Shown here piece after piece: positions 22,946-29,078 of a DNA stretch of 29,078 bases. Position 1 is the stretch's first letter; each line of letters begins with the position of its first letter. A program made the position numbers and the translations under genes. The stretch is from Oscillospiraceae bacterium (GTDB taxonomy: Bacteria; Bacillota_A; Clostridia; Oscillospirales; Oscillospiraceae): assembly GCA_017627975.1 (NCBI GenBank), contig JAGAFT010000060.1, forward strand, positions 1-29,078, written 5' to 3'. A model generated the notes under the pieces. It ran no database searches. It was given only the letters and a program-made list of their open reading frames with translations, and was not told the DNA's origin.

Positions 22946-24607
22946 ATGAGATTGAACAATAAAATCAGTAAGAGCATTGCGTTTCGCAGCATCCTGATCA
23001 TTGTGACGCTGCTGATTGTCTATTCGGCGGTCTCAGGCATCATGGGATACCGCGCCACCAGCCAGTCGCTCTATGACCAGTATACCGAGGACGCGTTTCA
23101 GGTTGCAAACGCGGCTGCATTTGTCATCGACGGAGATTCGCTTGATGAAATGATAGAGGGCGGCGAGGACAGCCCTCTTTACCGCGAGACCTGGCTGCGG
23201 CTGGATCAGCTCTGCAATGCTTTTGATGCGACTTTTGTCTATGTGATTCGGCCGAATCTGCCGGATTACGATAAGATTACCTTTCTCTTTTCCACCGTCC
23301 GCTGGGAGAGCGAGTATACGCCCTATGAACTCGGCTATGTCAGAACCACGACCAATGACGAGTATAAGCTGAAATACCGGAATCTGTATGAGGGAAACTC
23401 GGATCATGAGCTCCTGCTGCTGAACGACGCAAGCTATAAACGCTCTTCTCACCACATCACCGCCATGGTTCCGGTGAAGGACACGGATCAGCGCACCCAG
23501 GCGATCATCTGTGTACAGCGGCAGATGGACGAAATCCGTCAGATTCAGATGAGTTATGTGTCCCATATACTCAGAAGACTGCTGATGTTTGCCGCCGTGG
23601 AAATCATCGGGATTGAGCTTTTTCTGAGCGAACAGCTCATCAAGCCGGTCACGAAGATCACGGAAGAGGCGAGCCGCTTTGCGCGGGAGAATGAAACGGC
23701 GGAGAAGAAGCTGGGCGACAGTATCCGCGGGCAGGATGAAATCGGCGTTCTCGCCCGGTCCATCGACCGGATGGAAGAACAGATCACAGACTATGTGCAG
23801 CACCTTACCGCGGTCACGGCGGAAAAGGAACGGATCAGCACGGAGCTGAATGTAGCCCGGCAAATCCAGGCTGATATGCTGCCCAGCGTGTTCCCCGCTT
23901 TCCCGGACCATGATGACTTTGACATTTTTGCGAGCATGACTCCGGCGAAGGAGGTCGGCGGCGACTTCTATGACTTCTTCCTTGTGGACGACGACCATCT
24001 TGCCATGGTGATGGCCGATGTTTCGGGAAAGGGTGTGCCCGCGGCACTCTTCATGGTCATCACCAAGACCCTGATCAAAAACCGCGCCCAGATGGGCGAC
24101 AGCCCTGCCGATATTCTCTATCATGTCAACAATCAGCTCTGTGACGGAAATGAGAGCGACATGTTTGTCACAGTATGGCTGGCGATCCTCGAGCTCTCCA
24201 CCGGAAAGGGCATCGCCGCCAATGCCGGGCATGAACACCCGGTTCTCTGCCGAAAGGACGGCAGGTACGAACTGGTCGTATATCGGCACTCGATGGCGGT
24301 GGCGGCGATGTCGGATATCCCGTTTAAGGAGCACGGTTTTGAGCTTCATCCCGGGGACAGGCTGTTTGTTTATACCGACGGCGTCCCCGAGGCGACGAAC
24401 ATCAATAATGAGCTTTTCGGTACGGACCGAATGCTGGAAGCGCTGAACCGGAATCCCGAAGCGGCTCCGGAGGAGCAGCTGAAGGCGGTCAGGCAGAGCG
24501 TAGACGACTTTGTCGGTGAAGCACCACAGTTCGATGACATGACCATGCTCGGCTTCTGCTATTACGGCCCGCAGAGACAGGAGGAGACCGACACGACCGG
24601 CGCATAA
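22946..24607 (+). CDS. Membrane HAMP-SpoIIE/PP2C-type serine phosphatase
   Basis: 553 residues. TM1 is about 12-35. An extracellular sensor of about 170 residues follows, with a PAS/Cache-like appearance (FVYVIRPNLPDYDKITFLF, YKRSSHHITAMVPVKDT). TM2 is ~209-229, then HAMP ~230-285, and a coiled linker VTAEKERISTELNVARQIQADMLPS. The PP2C-like SpoIIE domain spans ~320-540. Metal residues are seen: D340 and D343 in VGGDFYDFF, D358 in MADVSGKG, D478 in VYTDG, and D530-D531 in FDDMTML. Such proteins sense an outside signal and dephosphorylate an anti-sigma-factor antagonist; no RsbV/RsbW-like genes are adjacent, so the target is unknown. ATG 22946 is 7 nt after GAGGAG. It is monocistronic, ended by a hairpin at 24659. 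Confidence 0.92.
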   Translation: MRLNNKISKSIAFRSILIIVTLLIVYSAVSGIMGYRATSQSLYDQYTEDAFQVANAAAFVIDGDSLDEMIEGGEDSPLYRETWLRLDQLCNAFDATFVYVIRPNLPDYDKITFLFSTVRWESEYTPYELGYVRTTTNDEYKLKYRNLYEGNSDHELLLLNDASYKRSSHHITAMVPVKDTDQRTQAIICVQRQMDEIRQIQMSYVSHILRRLLMFAAVEIIGIELFLSEQLIKPVTKITEEASRFARENETAEKKLGDSIRGQDEIGVLARSIDRMEEQITDYVQHLTAVTAEKERISTELNVARQIQADMLPSVFPAFPDHDDFDIFASMTPAKEVGGDFYDFFLVDDDHLAMVMADVSGKGVPAALFMVITKTLIKNRAQMGDSPADILYHVNNQLCDGNESDMFVTVWLAILELSTGKGIAANAGHEHPVLCRKDGRYELVVYRHSMAVAAMSDIPFKEHGFELHPGDRLFVYTDGVPEATNINNELFGTDRMLEALNRNPEAAPEEQLKAVRQSVDDFVGEAPQFDDMTMLGFCYYGPQRQEETDTTGA

Positions 24608-24658
24608 GCCCGGACGGACCGCCGGCGCTGATGATGCGGAACAGATCGAATGAACGAG

Positions 24659-24687
24659 AAACCGGCAGGCGCTCGGCCTGCCGGTTT
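24659..24687 (+). terminator. Intrinsic terminator of the PP2C gene
   Basis: AAACCGGCAGGC (24659-24670), loop GCTCG, GCCTGCCGGTTT (24676-24687): a perfect 12-bp stem ending in TTT. Confidence 0.87.
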
Positions 24688-24795
24688 CACATTCAGGGAA
24701 CAGGAATGAGGCGCAGACAGAGACTGCGTAAGTTTCCATCCGCTTCAATTGGGCAACAAATCAGGAAAAATGTTGAACAGAGAATGGAAAAGCTC

Positions 24796-24824
24796 TTTTC
24801 AAAAGACAAAAAATGGTGTATGAT
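24796..24824 (+). promoter_or_regulatory. Candidate promoter of the ATP synthase operon
   Basis: TTTTCA (24796-24801), 17 bp, TATGAT (24819-24824), about 30 nt before atpB. The -35 matches 4 of 6. No atpI is present; the 24608-24858 gap holds only this and the terminator. Confidence 0.5.
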
Positions 24825-24858
24825 AAAGCACAATGTGACCCTAAAAGGAGGTGAGTGA

Positions 24859-25539
24859 ATGGAAGAAACCACCCATGCATTATTTTCAATCGGACCACTG
24901 GAAGTTACCGGAGCCGTAACGACAATGTGGGCCATCATTCTTGTTCTTACTGTTCTCAGCTGGCTGGCCACGCGCAATATGAAGGAAGTGCCGGGAAAGT
25001 TGCAGAACATCGCGGAGATGGCGGTAGGAAGCCTGCAGAACTACTTTAACGGCACGTTGGGGACCAGGCTTTGCAAAAAGTATTTCCCGGTGTTCGCGAC
25101 CTTCTTCATCTTCATCATCGTCAGCAACTACTCCGGCCTGCTTCCAGGCGCCGGACACCTGAAGGCATTCCATGTGCCGACGGCCAGTCTTTCCGTGACG
25201 GCGGGACTCGCGATTGTTGCGTTCTTCACGACTCATTTTGTCGGGGTGAAGGAGAGAGGCTTCGGGAAATACCTGATCGGAGTCCTCACTTCGATGACGA
25301 TCCCGCTGTTTTTCCTGGCGATCATCGAGCAGTTTATCCGTCCGCTGTCGCTGGCACTGCGACTTTACGGCAACCTGTATGGTGAGGAATCGGTCACAGA
25401 ATATCTGTACCGGCTGTTCCCAATCGGTCTGCCGCTGGTGATGAACATCCTGAGCCTGCTGTTCTGCTTTATTCAGGCGCTGGTATTCACCATGCTGATC
25501 TCGATCTACACGGTCGAGGGAATCGGCGAAGAAGAATAA
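24859..25539 (+). CDS. atpB: ATP synthase F0 subunit a
   Basis: 226 residues, a typical length for subunit a. It forms the ion half-channels against the c-ring. TM segments are regular. The essential arginine lies in the helix-5 region motif PLSLALRLYGNLYGEE, and YSGLLPG and the C-terminal TMLISIYTVEGIGEEE are as in the family. AAGGAGG is followed by GTGAGTGA before ATG 24859. It is the first gene of the operon a-c-b-(b'-delta-alpha)-gamma. Confidence 0.95.
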   Translation: MEETTHALFSIGPLEVTGAVTTMWAIILVLTVLSWLATRNMKEVPGKLQNIAEMAVGSLQNYFNGTLGTRLCKKYFPVFATFFIFIIVSNYSGLLPGAGHLKAFHVPTASLSVTAGLAIVAFFTTHFVGVKERGFGKYLIGVLTSMTIPLFFLAIIEQFIRPLSLALRLYGNLYGEESVTEYLYRLFPIGLPLVMNILSLLFCFIQALVFTMLISIYTVEGIGEEE

Positions 25540-25575
25540 TCGATACGATCTACAGAATTTAGGAGGAAAACTATT

Positions 25576-25806
25576 ATGGCATCTTCTGGACTCATTGCAC
25601 TTGCCGCAGCGATTGCGATCGCCGTCAGCACCATCGGCCCCGGCATCGGACAGGGCCTCGCCGCTTCCAAGGCCATGGAAGCCATCGCACGCCAGCCTGA
25701 ATCCGCCGGAACCATCCGTTCCACACTGATCCTCTCCATGGGCATTATGGAATCGCTGACCATCTACGGTCTGCTGATCGCGTTCATGCTGCTGAATAAT
25801 ATGTAA
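25576..25806 (+). CDS. atpE: ATP synthase F0 subunit c
   Basis: 76 residues forming a two-helix hairpin. Helix 1 has the glycine run TIGPGIGQG, the loop is ARQPES, and helix 2 has [16 protein letters not shown]. The ion-binding glutamate is E59. Q26, E59, S60 and Y64 sit at the positions of Q32, E65, S66 and Y70 of the sodium-binding Ilyobacter subunit (same 33-residue spacing), but the position of T67 is L61. Sodium coupling is therefore possible but not proven. AGGAGG lies 9 nt before the ATG. Confidence 0.96.
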   Translation: MASSGLIALAAAIAIAVSTIGPGIGQGLAASKAMEAIARQPESAGTIRSTLILSMGIMESLTIYGLLIAFMLLNNM

Positions 25807-25832
25807 GTTTACCGACAGAAAGGAAACAGTCC

Positions 25833-26255
25833 ATGAGTATCAATCCATCAGAACTGATATGGACCGTCATCAACTTCTTTCTGTTGCTGTTTTTGCTGAA
25901 GCATTTTCTGTACACCCCGGTGCTGCGCTTCATGGAGGACCGTCAGGCCCGCATGGATGCCAAGCTCAATGAGGAAAAGCAGGCGCAGGCCAAGGTCGAG
26001 GAAAATGACGCACGGCTTCTGAGCGAAAAGGCGAAGAGCCGTGAGGAAGCAAAACGCATTCTGGCCCAGTCCGGTGACGAGCTGGAGAAGCGCCATGCCG
26101 AGGCCATGAGCCAGGCCCGCGCCGCCTCCAGCCAGGTGCTGAAAGACGGCGAGGCTGCCCTGAGCGAGCAGCGTGAGAAAACCGCCGAGGCACTGCGCAC
26201 GGCCACACCGGAGCTGGCAGAGCTGCTGGCAAAGCGGCTGCTCAACGAGGAGTAA
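25833..26255 (+). CDS. atpF: ATP synthase F0 subunit b
   Basis: 140 residues, somewhat shorter than the usual 160-170. One N-terminal membrane helix (IWTVINFFLLLFLLKHFLY, ~9-27) is followed by a continuous charged helix (FMEDRQARMDAKLNEEKQ, AKSREEAKRILAQSGDELEK, EALRTATPELAELLAKRLLN) that forms the peripheral stalk. It is one of two b-type segments in the operon; the other begins the next ORF. AAAGGA is 8 nt before ATG 25833. Confidence 0.93.
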   Translation: MSINPSELIWTVINFFLLLFLLKHFLYTPVLRFMEDRQARMDAKLNEEKQAQAKVEENDARLLSEKAKSREEAKRILAQSGDELEKRHAEAMSQARAASSQVLKDGEAALSEQREKTAEALRTATPELAELLAKRLLNEE

Positions 26256-26297
26256 GCAGAATGCGAAATTACAGCAGAGAGGAGGGATGACCGGAAT

Positions 26298-28571
26298 ATG
26301 GGAACATTTCACTATACCTTATTATATGGCCTGATTAACTTCGCCATCCTGGCAGTCGCCCTGTATTTTGTCGGCAAGAAGATCATTCCGAAAATGTTCG
26401 GCGGACGCCGTACCGGAATCGTCGACCAGATCAAGGCGGCTGATGACGCGGAGGAAAAGGCGAAAGAACTGCTCGCCGGGATTGAAACTGCCAATCAGAA
26501 GGGCGAGGAGGAATGCGCCGGCATCCTGAGTGCGGCGCGCGAATCCGCGGCTGCAGAAAAAGAACGTGCGGAAGCCATGAGCCGCAAGACTCTGGATGAG
26601 CTGAACGCAGACAACGAAAAGTCCCTGCAGTATCAGACAAAGTCCGCGCGTACCGCCCTGACCCGCGACACCATGGAAGAGGTGATCACGCAGGCGGCGG
26701 TTCTGCTGGCGGATGAAAAGTATGCCGATGCCCGGGCCAGGATGACGGAACGCCTGATCGACCGGGCGGAGAAAAAGCTCCGGATCACCCGCGGCGATTT
26801 GATGGCCTTTCAGGAGAAGGGCTTCATCCCGGTGGAGATGCACGGCGTGACAGAGACGCCGGAGAAGGACATCGTCAGAGTCAAGGCGGCGATCCTGAAT
26901 GCCCTGCGTGAGGCGGGGGAGACGGCGACGGAAGACCAGATCCGGATTACGACCGGTGCGGATGAGAGCCTGATCGGCGGCGCCTACCTGAAAGTCGGCG
27001 ACACCGTCTATGACAGCACCCTCAAGGGCATGCTGCAGCGTGTAAGGGATTCGGTCAGTGTCCTGGAACACGACGACGAAGCGCTTATTGACGCGCTGAA
27101 GGAAGAGCTGGCCAAGGCAGACAATGAGACGGCGGTCTACCAGAAGGGAACCGTCATCAGCGTCTCCGACGGCATCTGCCGCATCGCCGGCGTGTCGGAT
27201 GCCATGGCGGGCGAGCTGATTGAATTCAACCGGGATCTGCGCGGCATGGTGATGGACCTGGAGAAGGACAACATCGGCGTCGTGCTGCTGGGCGACTATT
27301 CCGGCCTGCAGGAGGGCGATGAGGTCCGCCGCAGCGGACGCATCATCGAAGTCCCGGTGGGCGAGGAGATGATCGGCCGCGTGGTCGACTCCCTCGGCAA
27401 TCCCATCGACGGCGGCGGTGAAATCCACACCACCGAGACCCGGCCGATTGAGAGCCCGGCCCCCGGCGTGATTTCGCGCCGTCCGGTGTCGGTTCCGATG
27501 CAGACCGGTATCAAGGCCATCGACGCCCTGGTTCCCATCGGACGCGGCCAGCGTGAGCTGATCATCGGCGACCGGCAGACCGGCAAGACGGCGATCGCCA
27601 TCGACACCATCATCAACCAGAAGGGCAAGGACATGATCTGCATCTATGTCGCCATCGGCCAGAAGGAGTCGACAGTGGCAGGCTGTGTGCAGAAGCTGCG
27701 CGAGCACGACGCAATGGACTATACCATCGTGGTCTGCGCCAGCGCGTCCGAGTCCGCTCCGATGCTCTACATCGCGCCTTATGCGGGCGCGGCCATGGGC
27801 GAATATTTCATGCACAAGGGCAAGGATGTCCTCATCATCTATGACGATCTCTCCAAGCAGGCGGTTGCCTACCGTGAGATCTCCCTGCTGCTGCACCGTC
27901 CGCCCGGACGTGAGGCCTATCCCGGCGACGTCTTCTATCTGCACTCCAGACTGCTGGAGCGTGCGGCACGACTCAGCGAGGAAGCCGGCGGCGGCAGCAT
28001 GACCGCCCTGCCCATCATCGAGACGCAGGCGGGCGATATCTCTGCCTATATCCCGACGAACGTTATCTCCATCACCGATGGACAGATCTTCCTGGAGACG
28101 GATCTCTTTAACTCCGGCGTCCGTCCGGCCGTCAACGTCGGTCTCTCGGTCTCCCGTGTCGGCGGCTCAGCCCAGCTGGGCGCCATGAAGCAGGTGGCCG
28201 GACGTCTGAGAATGGATCTGGCCCAGTACAGAGAGCTGGCTGCGTTTGCGCAGTTCGGTTCCGACCTGGACAAGGCGACCCGTTCCACCCTGCACCGCGG
28301 CGACCGCATGACGGAGCTTCTCAAGCAGGGCCAGTATGCCCCGATGGAGGCTTCGGATCAGGTCATCTCCATCTATGCGGTGAGCGAAGGCTATGCCGAC
28401 GGCGTTGAGCTGAAAGACATTGCCCGGTACGAAAAGGGCCTGCTGCCCTATGTGAACAGCCGCTATCCGGATCTGAAGAAGCACATCATGAGCGGCAAGA
28501 AGCTGGGAGAGGATCAGCTCAAAAAACTGAAGAAGCTCATAACGGAGTACACCGAGAGCTTTGAAGCGTAA
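26298..28571 (+). CDS. atpA: Fused ATP synthase b'-like stalk / delta C-terminal domain / alpha subunit
   Basis: 757 residues in one uninterrupted frame. Residues 7-26 are a membrane helix ([20 protein letters not shown]). Residues ~27-155 are a charged stalk helix like subunit b ([28 protein letters not shown]). Residues ~185-255 match the delta/OSCP C-terminal domain ([17 protein letters not shown], then [21 protein letters not shown]); the delta N-terminal helical bundle is not evident. From ~260 a complete alpha subunit follows: its N-terminal helix ([19 protein letters not shown]), the [14 protein letters not shown] barrel, the Walker A GDRQTGKT (424-431), [16 protein letters not shown], and the arginine finger region SVSRVGG with R620. 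A normal alpha is ~500 residues. No separate delta or alpha gene precedes it, and I found no in-frame ATG/GTG/TTG with a ribosome site near the alpha junction. GGAGGG is 11 nt before the start at 26298. Confidence 0.93.
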   Translation: MGTFHYTLLYGLINFAILAVALYFVGKKIIPKMFGGRRTGIVDQIKAADDAEEKAKELLAGIETANQKGEEECAGILSAARESAAAEKERAEAMSRKTLDELNADNEKSLQYQTKSARTALTRDTMEEVITQAAVLLADEKYADARARMTERLIDRAEKKLRITRGDLMAFQEKGFIPVEMHGVTETPEKDIVRVKAAILNALREAGETATEDQIRITTGADESLIGGAYLKVGDTVYDSTLKGMLQRVRDSVSVLEHDDEALIDALKEELAKADNETAVYQKGTVISVSDGICRIAGVSDAMAGELIEFNRDLRGMVMDLEKDNIGVVLLGDYSGLQEGDEVRRSGRIIEVPVGEEMIGRVVDSLGNPIDGGGEIHTTETRPIESPAPGVISRRPVSVPMQTGIKAIDALVPIGRGQRELIIGDRQTGKTAIAIDTIINQKGKDMICIYVAIGQKESTVAGCVQKLREHDAMDYTIVVCASASESAPMLYIAPYAGAAMGEYFMHKGKDVLIIYDDLSKQAVAYREISLLLHRPPGREAYPGDVFYLHSRLLERAARLSEEAGGGSMTALPIIETQAGDISAYIPTNVISITDGQIFLETDLFNSGVRPAVNVGLSVSRVGGSAQLGAMKQVAGRLRMDLAQYRELAAFAQFGSDLDKATRSTLHRGDRMTELLKQGQYAPMEASDQVISIYAVSEGYADGVELKDIARYEKGLLPYVNSRYPDLKKHIMSGKKLGEDQLKKLKKLITEYTESFEA

Positions 28572-28583
28572 GGAGGCTGAAGC

Positions 28584-29078
28584 ATGGCAAACCTGAGAGC
28601 CATCCGTACGCGCATCAAGAGCGTTGAGAACACCCGCCAGATCACCAAGTCCATGAAGATGGTTGCGGCGGCCAAACTGCGCAAGACCCAGTCCGCGTTT
28701 GCCAGCCTGCGCGCCTATGCCGGGGAGAGCGGCAAGCTGCTGGCAGAGGCGTCGGCCGGACAGACGGGAATTGAGAATCCCTATCTGACGCCGCACGCGG
28801 AATGCCGGAGAATCTGTTACGTGCTGATCGTCGGCAACCGCGGCCTCTGCGGCACCTACAACCAGAGCCTGCTGCGCTACTGCGAAAACCTCATCAAGGA
28901 CAGTGACAAAGAAAACTATGTCATCGTCTGCGGGCGCTGGGGCAAGGATCTGATCGCCGCAGCCGGACTGGAAGTCCGGGAGAGCTATGAGATCGGCGAT
29001 ACCCCGACCCATGAGGAAGCGCTGACACTGGCCGAAAGGCTCAAGGAACTCTACCGGGAGGGAACCGTCGACGAGATC
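28584..29078 (+). CDS. atpG: ATP synthase F1 subunit gamma, N-terminal part (runs off the window)
   Basis: 165 codons are open to the last base. The N-terminal coiled coil is diagnostic: ANLRAIRTRIKSVENTRQIT then KSMKMVAAAKLRK, followed by VLIVGNRGLCGTYNQSLLR, the Rossmann-like middle domain. The gamma shaft rotates inside alpha3beta3. AAGGAGG (28570-28576) overlaps the end of the preceding gene; the start is 12 nt after its stop. The C-terminal half and the following atpD/atpC are outside. Confidence 0.95.
   Translation, partial: MANLRAIRTRIKSVENTRQITKSMKMVAAAKLRKTQSAFASLRAYAGESGKLLAEASAGQTGIENPYLTPHAECRRICYVLIVGNRGLCGTYNQSLLRYCENLIKDSDKENYVIVCGRWGKDLIAAAGLEVRESYEIGDTPTHEEALTLAERLKELYREGTVDEI

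Noticed and set aside
26322..27944. 540-codon minus-strand frame opposite the alpha fusion
   Set aside because: Shadow of the real gene, rich in His/Asp/Arg with no recognisable domain.
26298..28571. Frameshift or sequencing error creating the ATP synthase fusion
   Set aside because: The junction reads smoothly into a normal alpha N-terminal helix, and both sides are in one frame without a lost or gained base being needed. It cannot be fully excluded without re-reading the raw data.

Overview
The window looks like a chromosomal segment of a GC-rich anaerobic member of the Bacillota, probably class Clostridia. This is inferred from the gene set: class III fructose-1,6-bisphosphatase, type III glutamine synthetase, a tryptophan T-box leader, an oxygen-sensitive class III ribonucleotide reductase and many TTGACA/TATAAT promoters. 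I saw no rRNA, tRNA, CRISPR array, transposase or integrase. Genus cannot be fixed from the sequence alone.

Layout. Positions 2-3133 (+) hold the end of a sugar-type ABC transporter: the solute-binding protein C-terminus, a MalF-like permease and a MalG-like permease with an unusual N-terminal membrane extension of about 260 residues. Positions 3193-3775 (-) hold a RelE/ParE-Phd toxin-antitoxin pair with a palindromic operator over its promoter. Positions 4067-7461 (-) hold a run of five genes: a Lar-like zinc-ribbon protein, a VTC-domain protein, a DUF4956 membrane protein, a GNAT acetyltransferase and a NahK-like N-acetylhexosamine 1-kinase. Positions 7696-9646 (+) hold HU and a secreted, membrane-anchored coiled-coil protein. 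Positions 9779-14048 (-) hold fbp, then thyA-folA followed by a membrane protein of unknown function.

Positions 14420-18561 (+) hold an anaerobic dNTP synthesis operon: nrdG, an nrdD with a glutaredoxin-like CPNC domain fused to its C-terminus, and a thioredoxin reductase. It is preceded by two NrdR-box-like sites 41 bp apart and a consensus promoter. The arrangement suggests electron flow NADPH -> TrxB -> fused redoxin -> NrdD. Then follow a T-box(Trp)-controlled stand-alone trpB (18592-20316), glnN (20600-22690) and a membrane HAMP-SpoIIE/PP2C phosphatase (22946-24607).

The window ends in an F-type ATP synthase operon (24859-29078, +): atpB (a), atpE (c), atpF (b), then one 757-codon ORF, then atpG (gamma, cut by the window edge). 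The long ORF joins a second b-like membrane stalk segment, a delta C-terminal-like domain and a complete alpha subunit. There is no separate atpH or atpA. This b'-delta-alpha fusion is the most unusual item: alpha is normally present three times per complex, but delta only once. The NrdD-redoxin fusion next to TrxB is the second most interesting.
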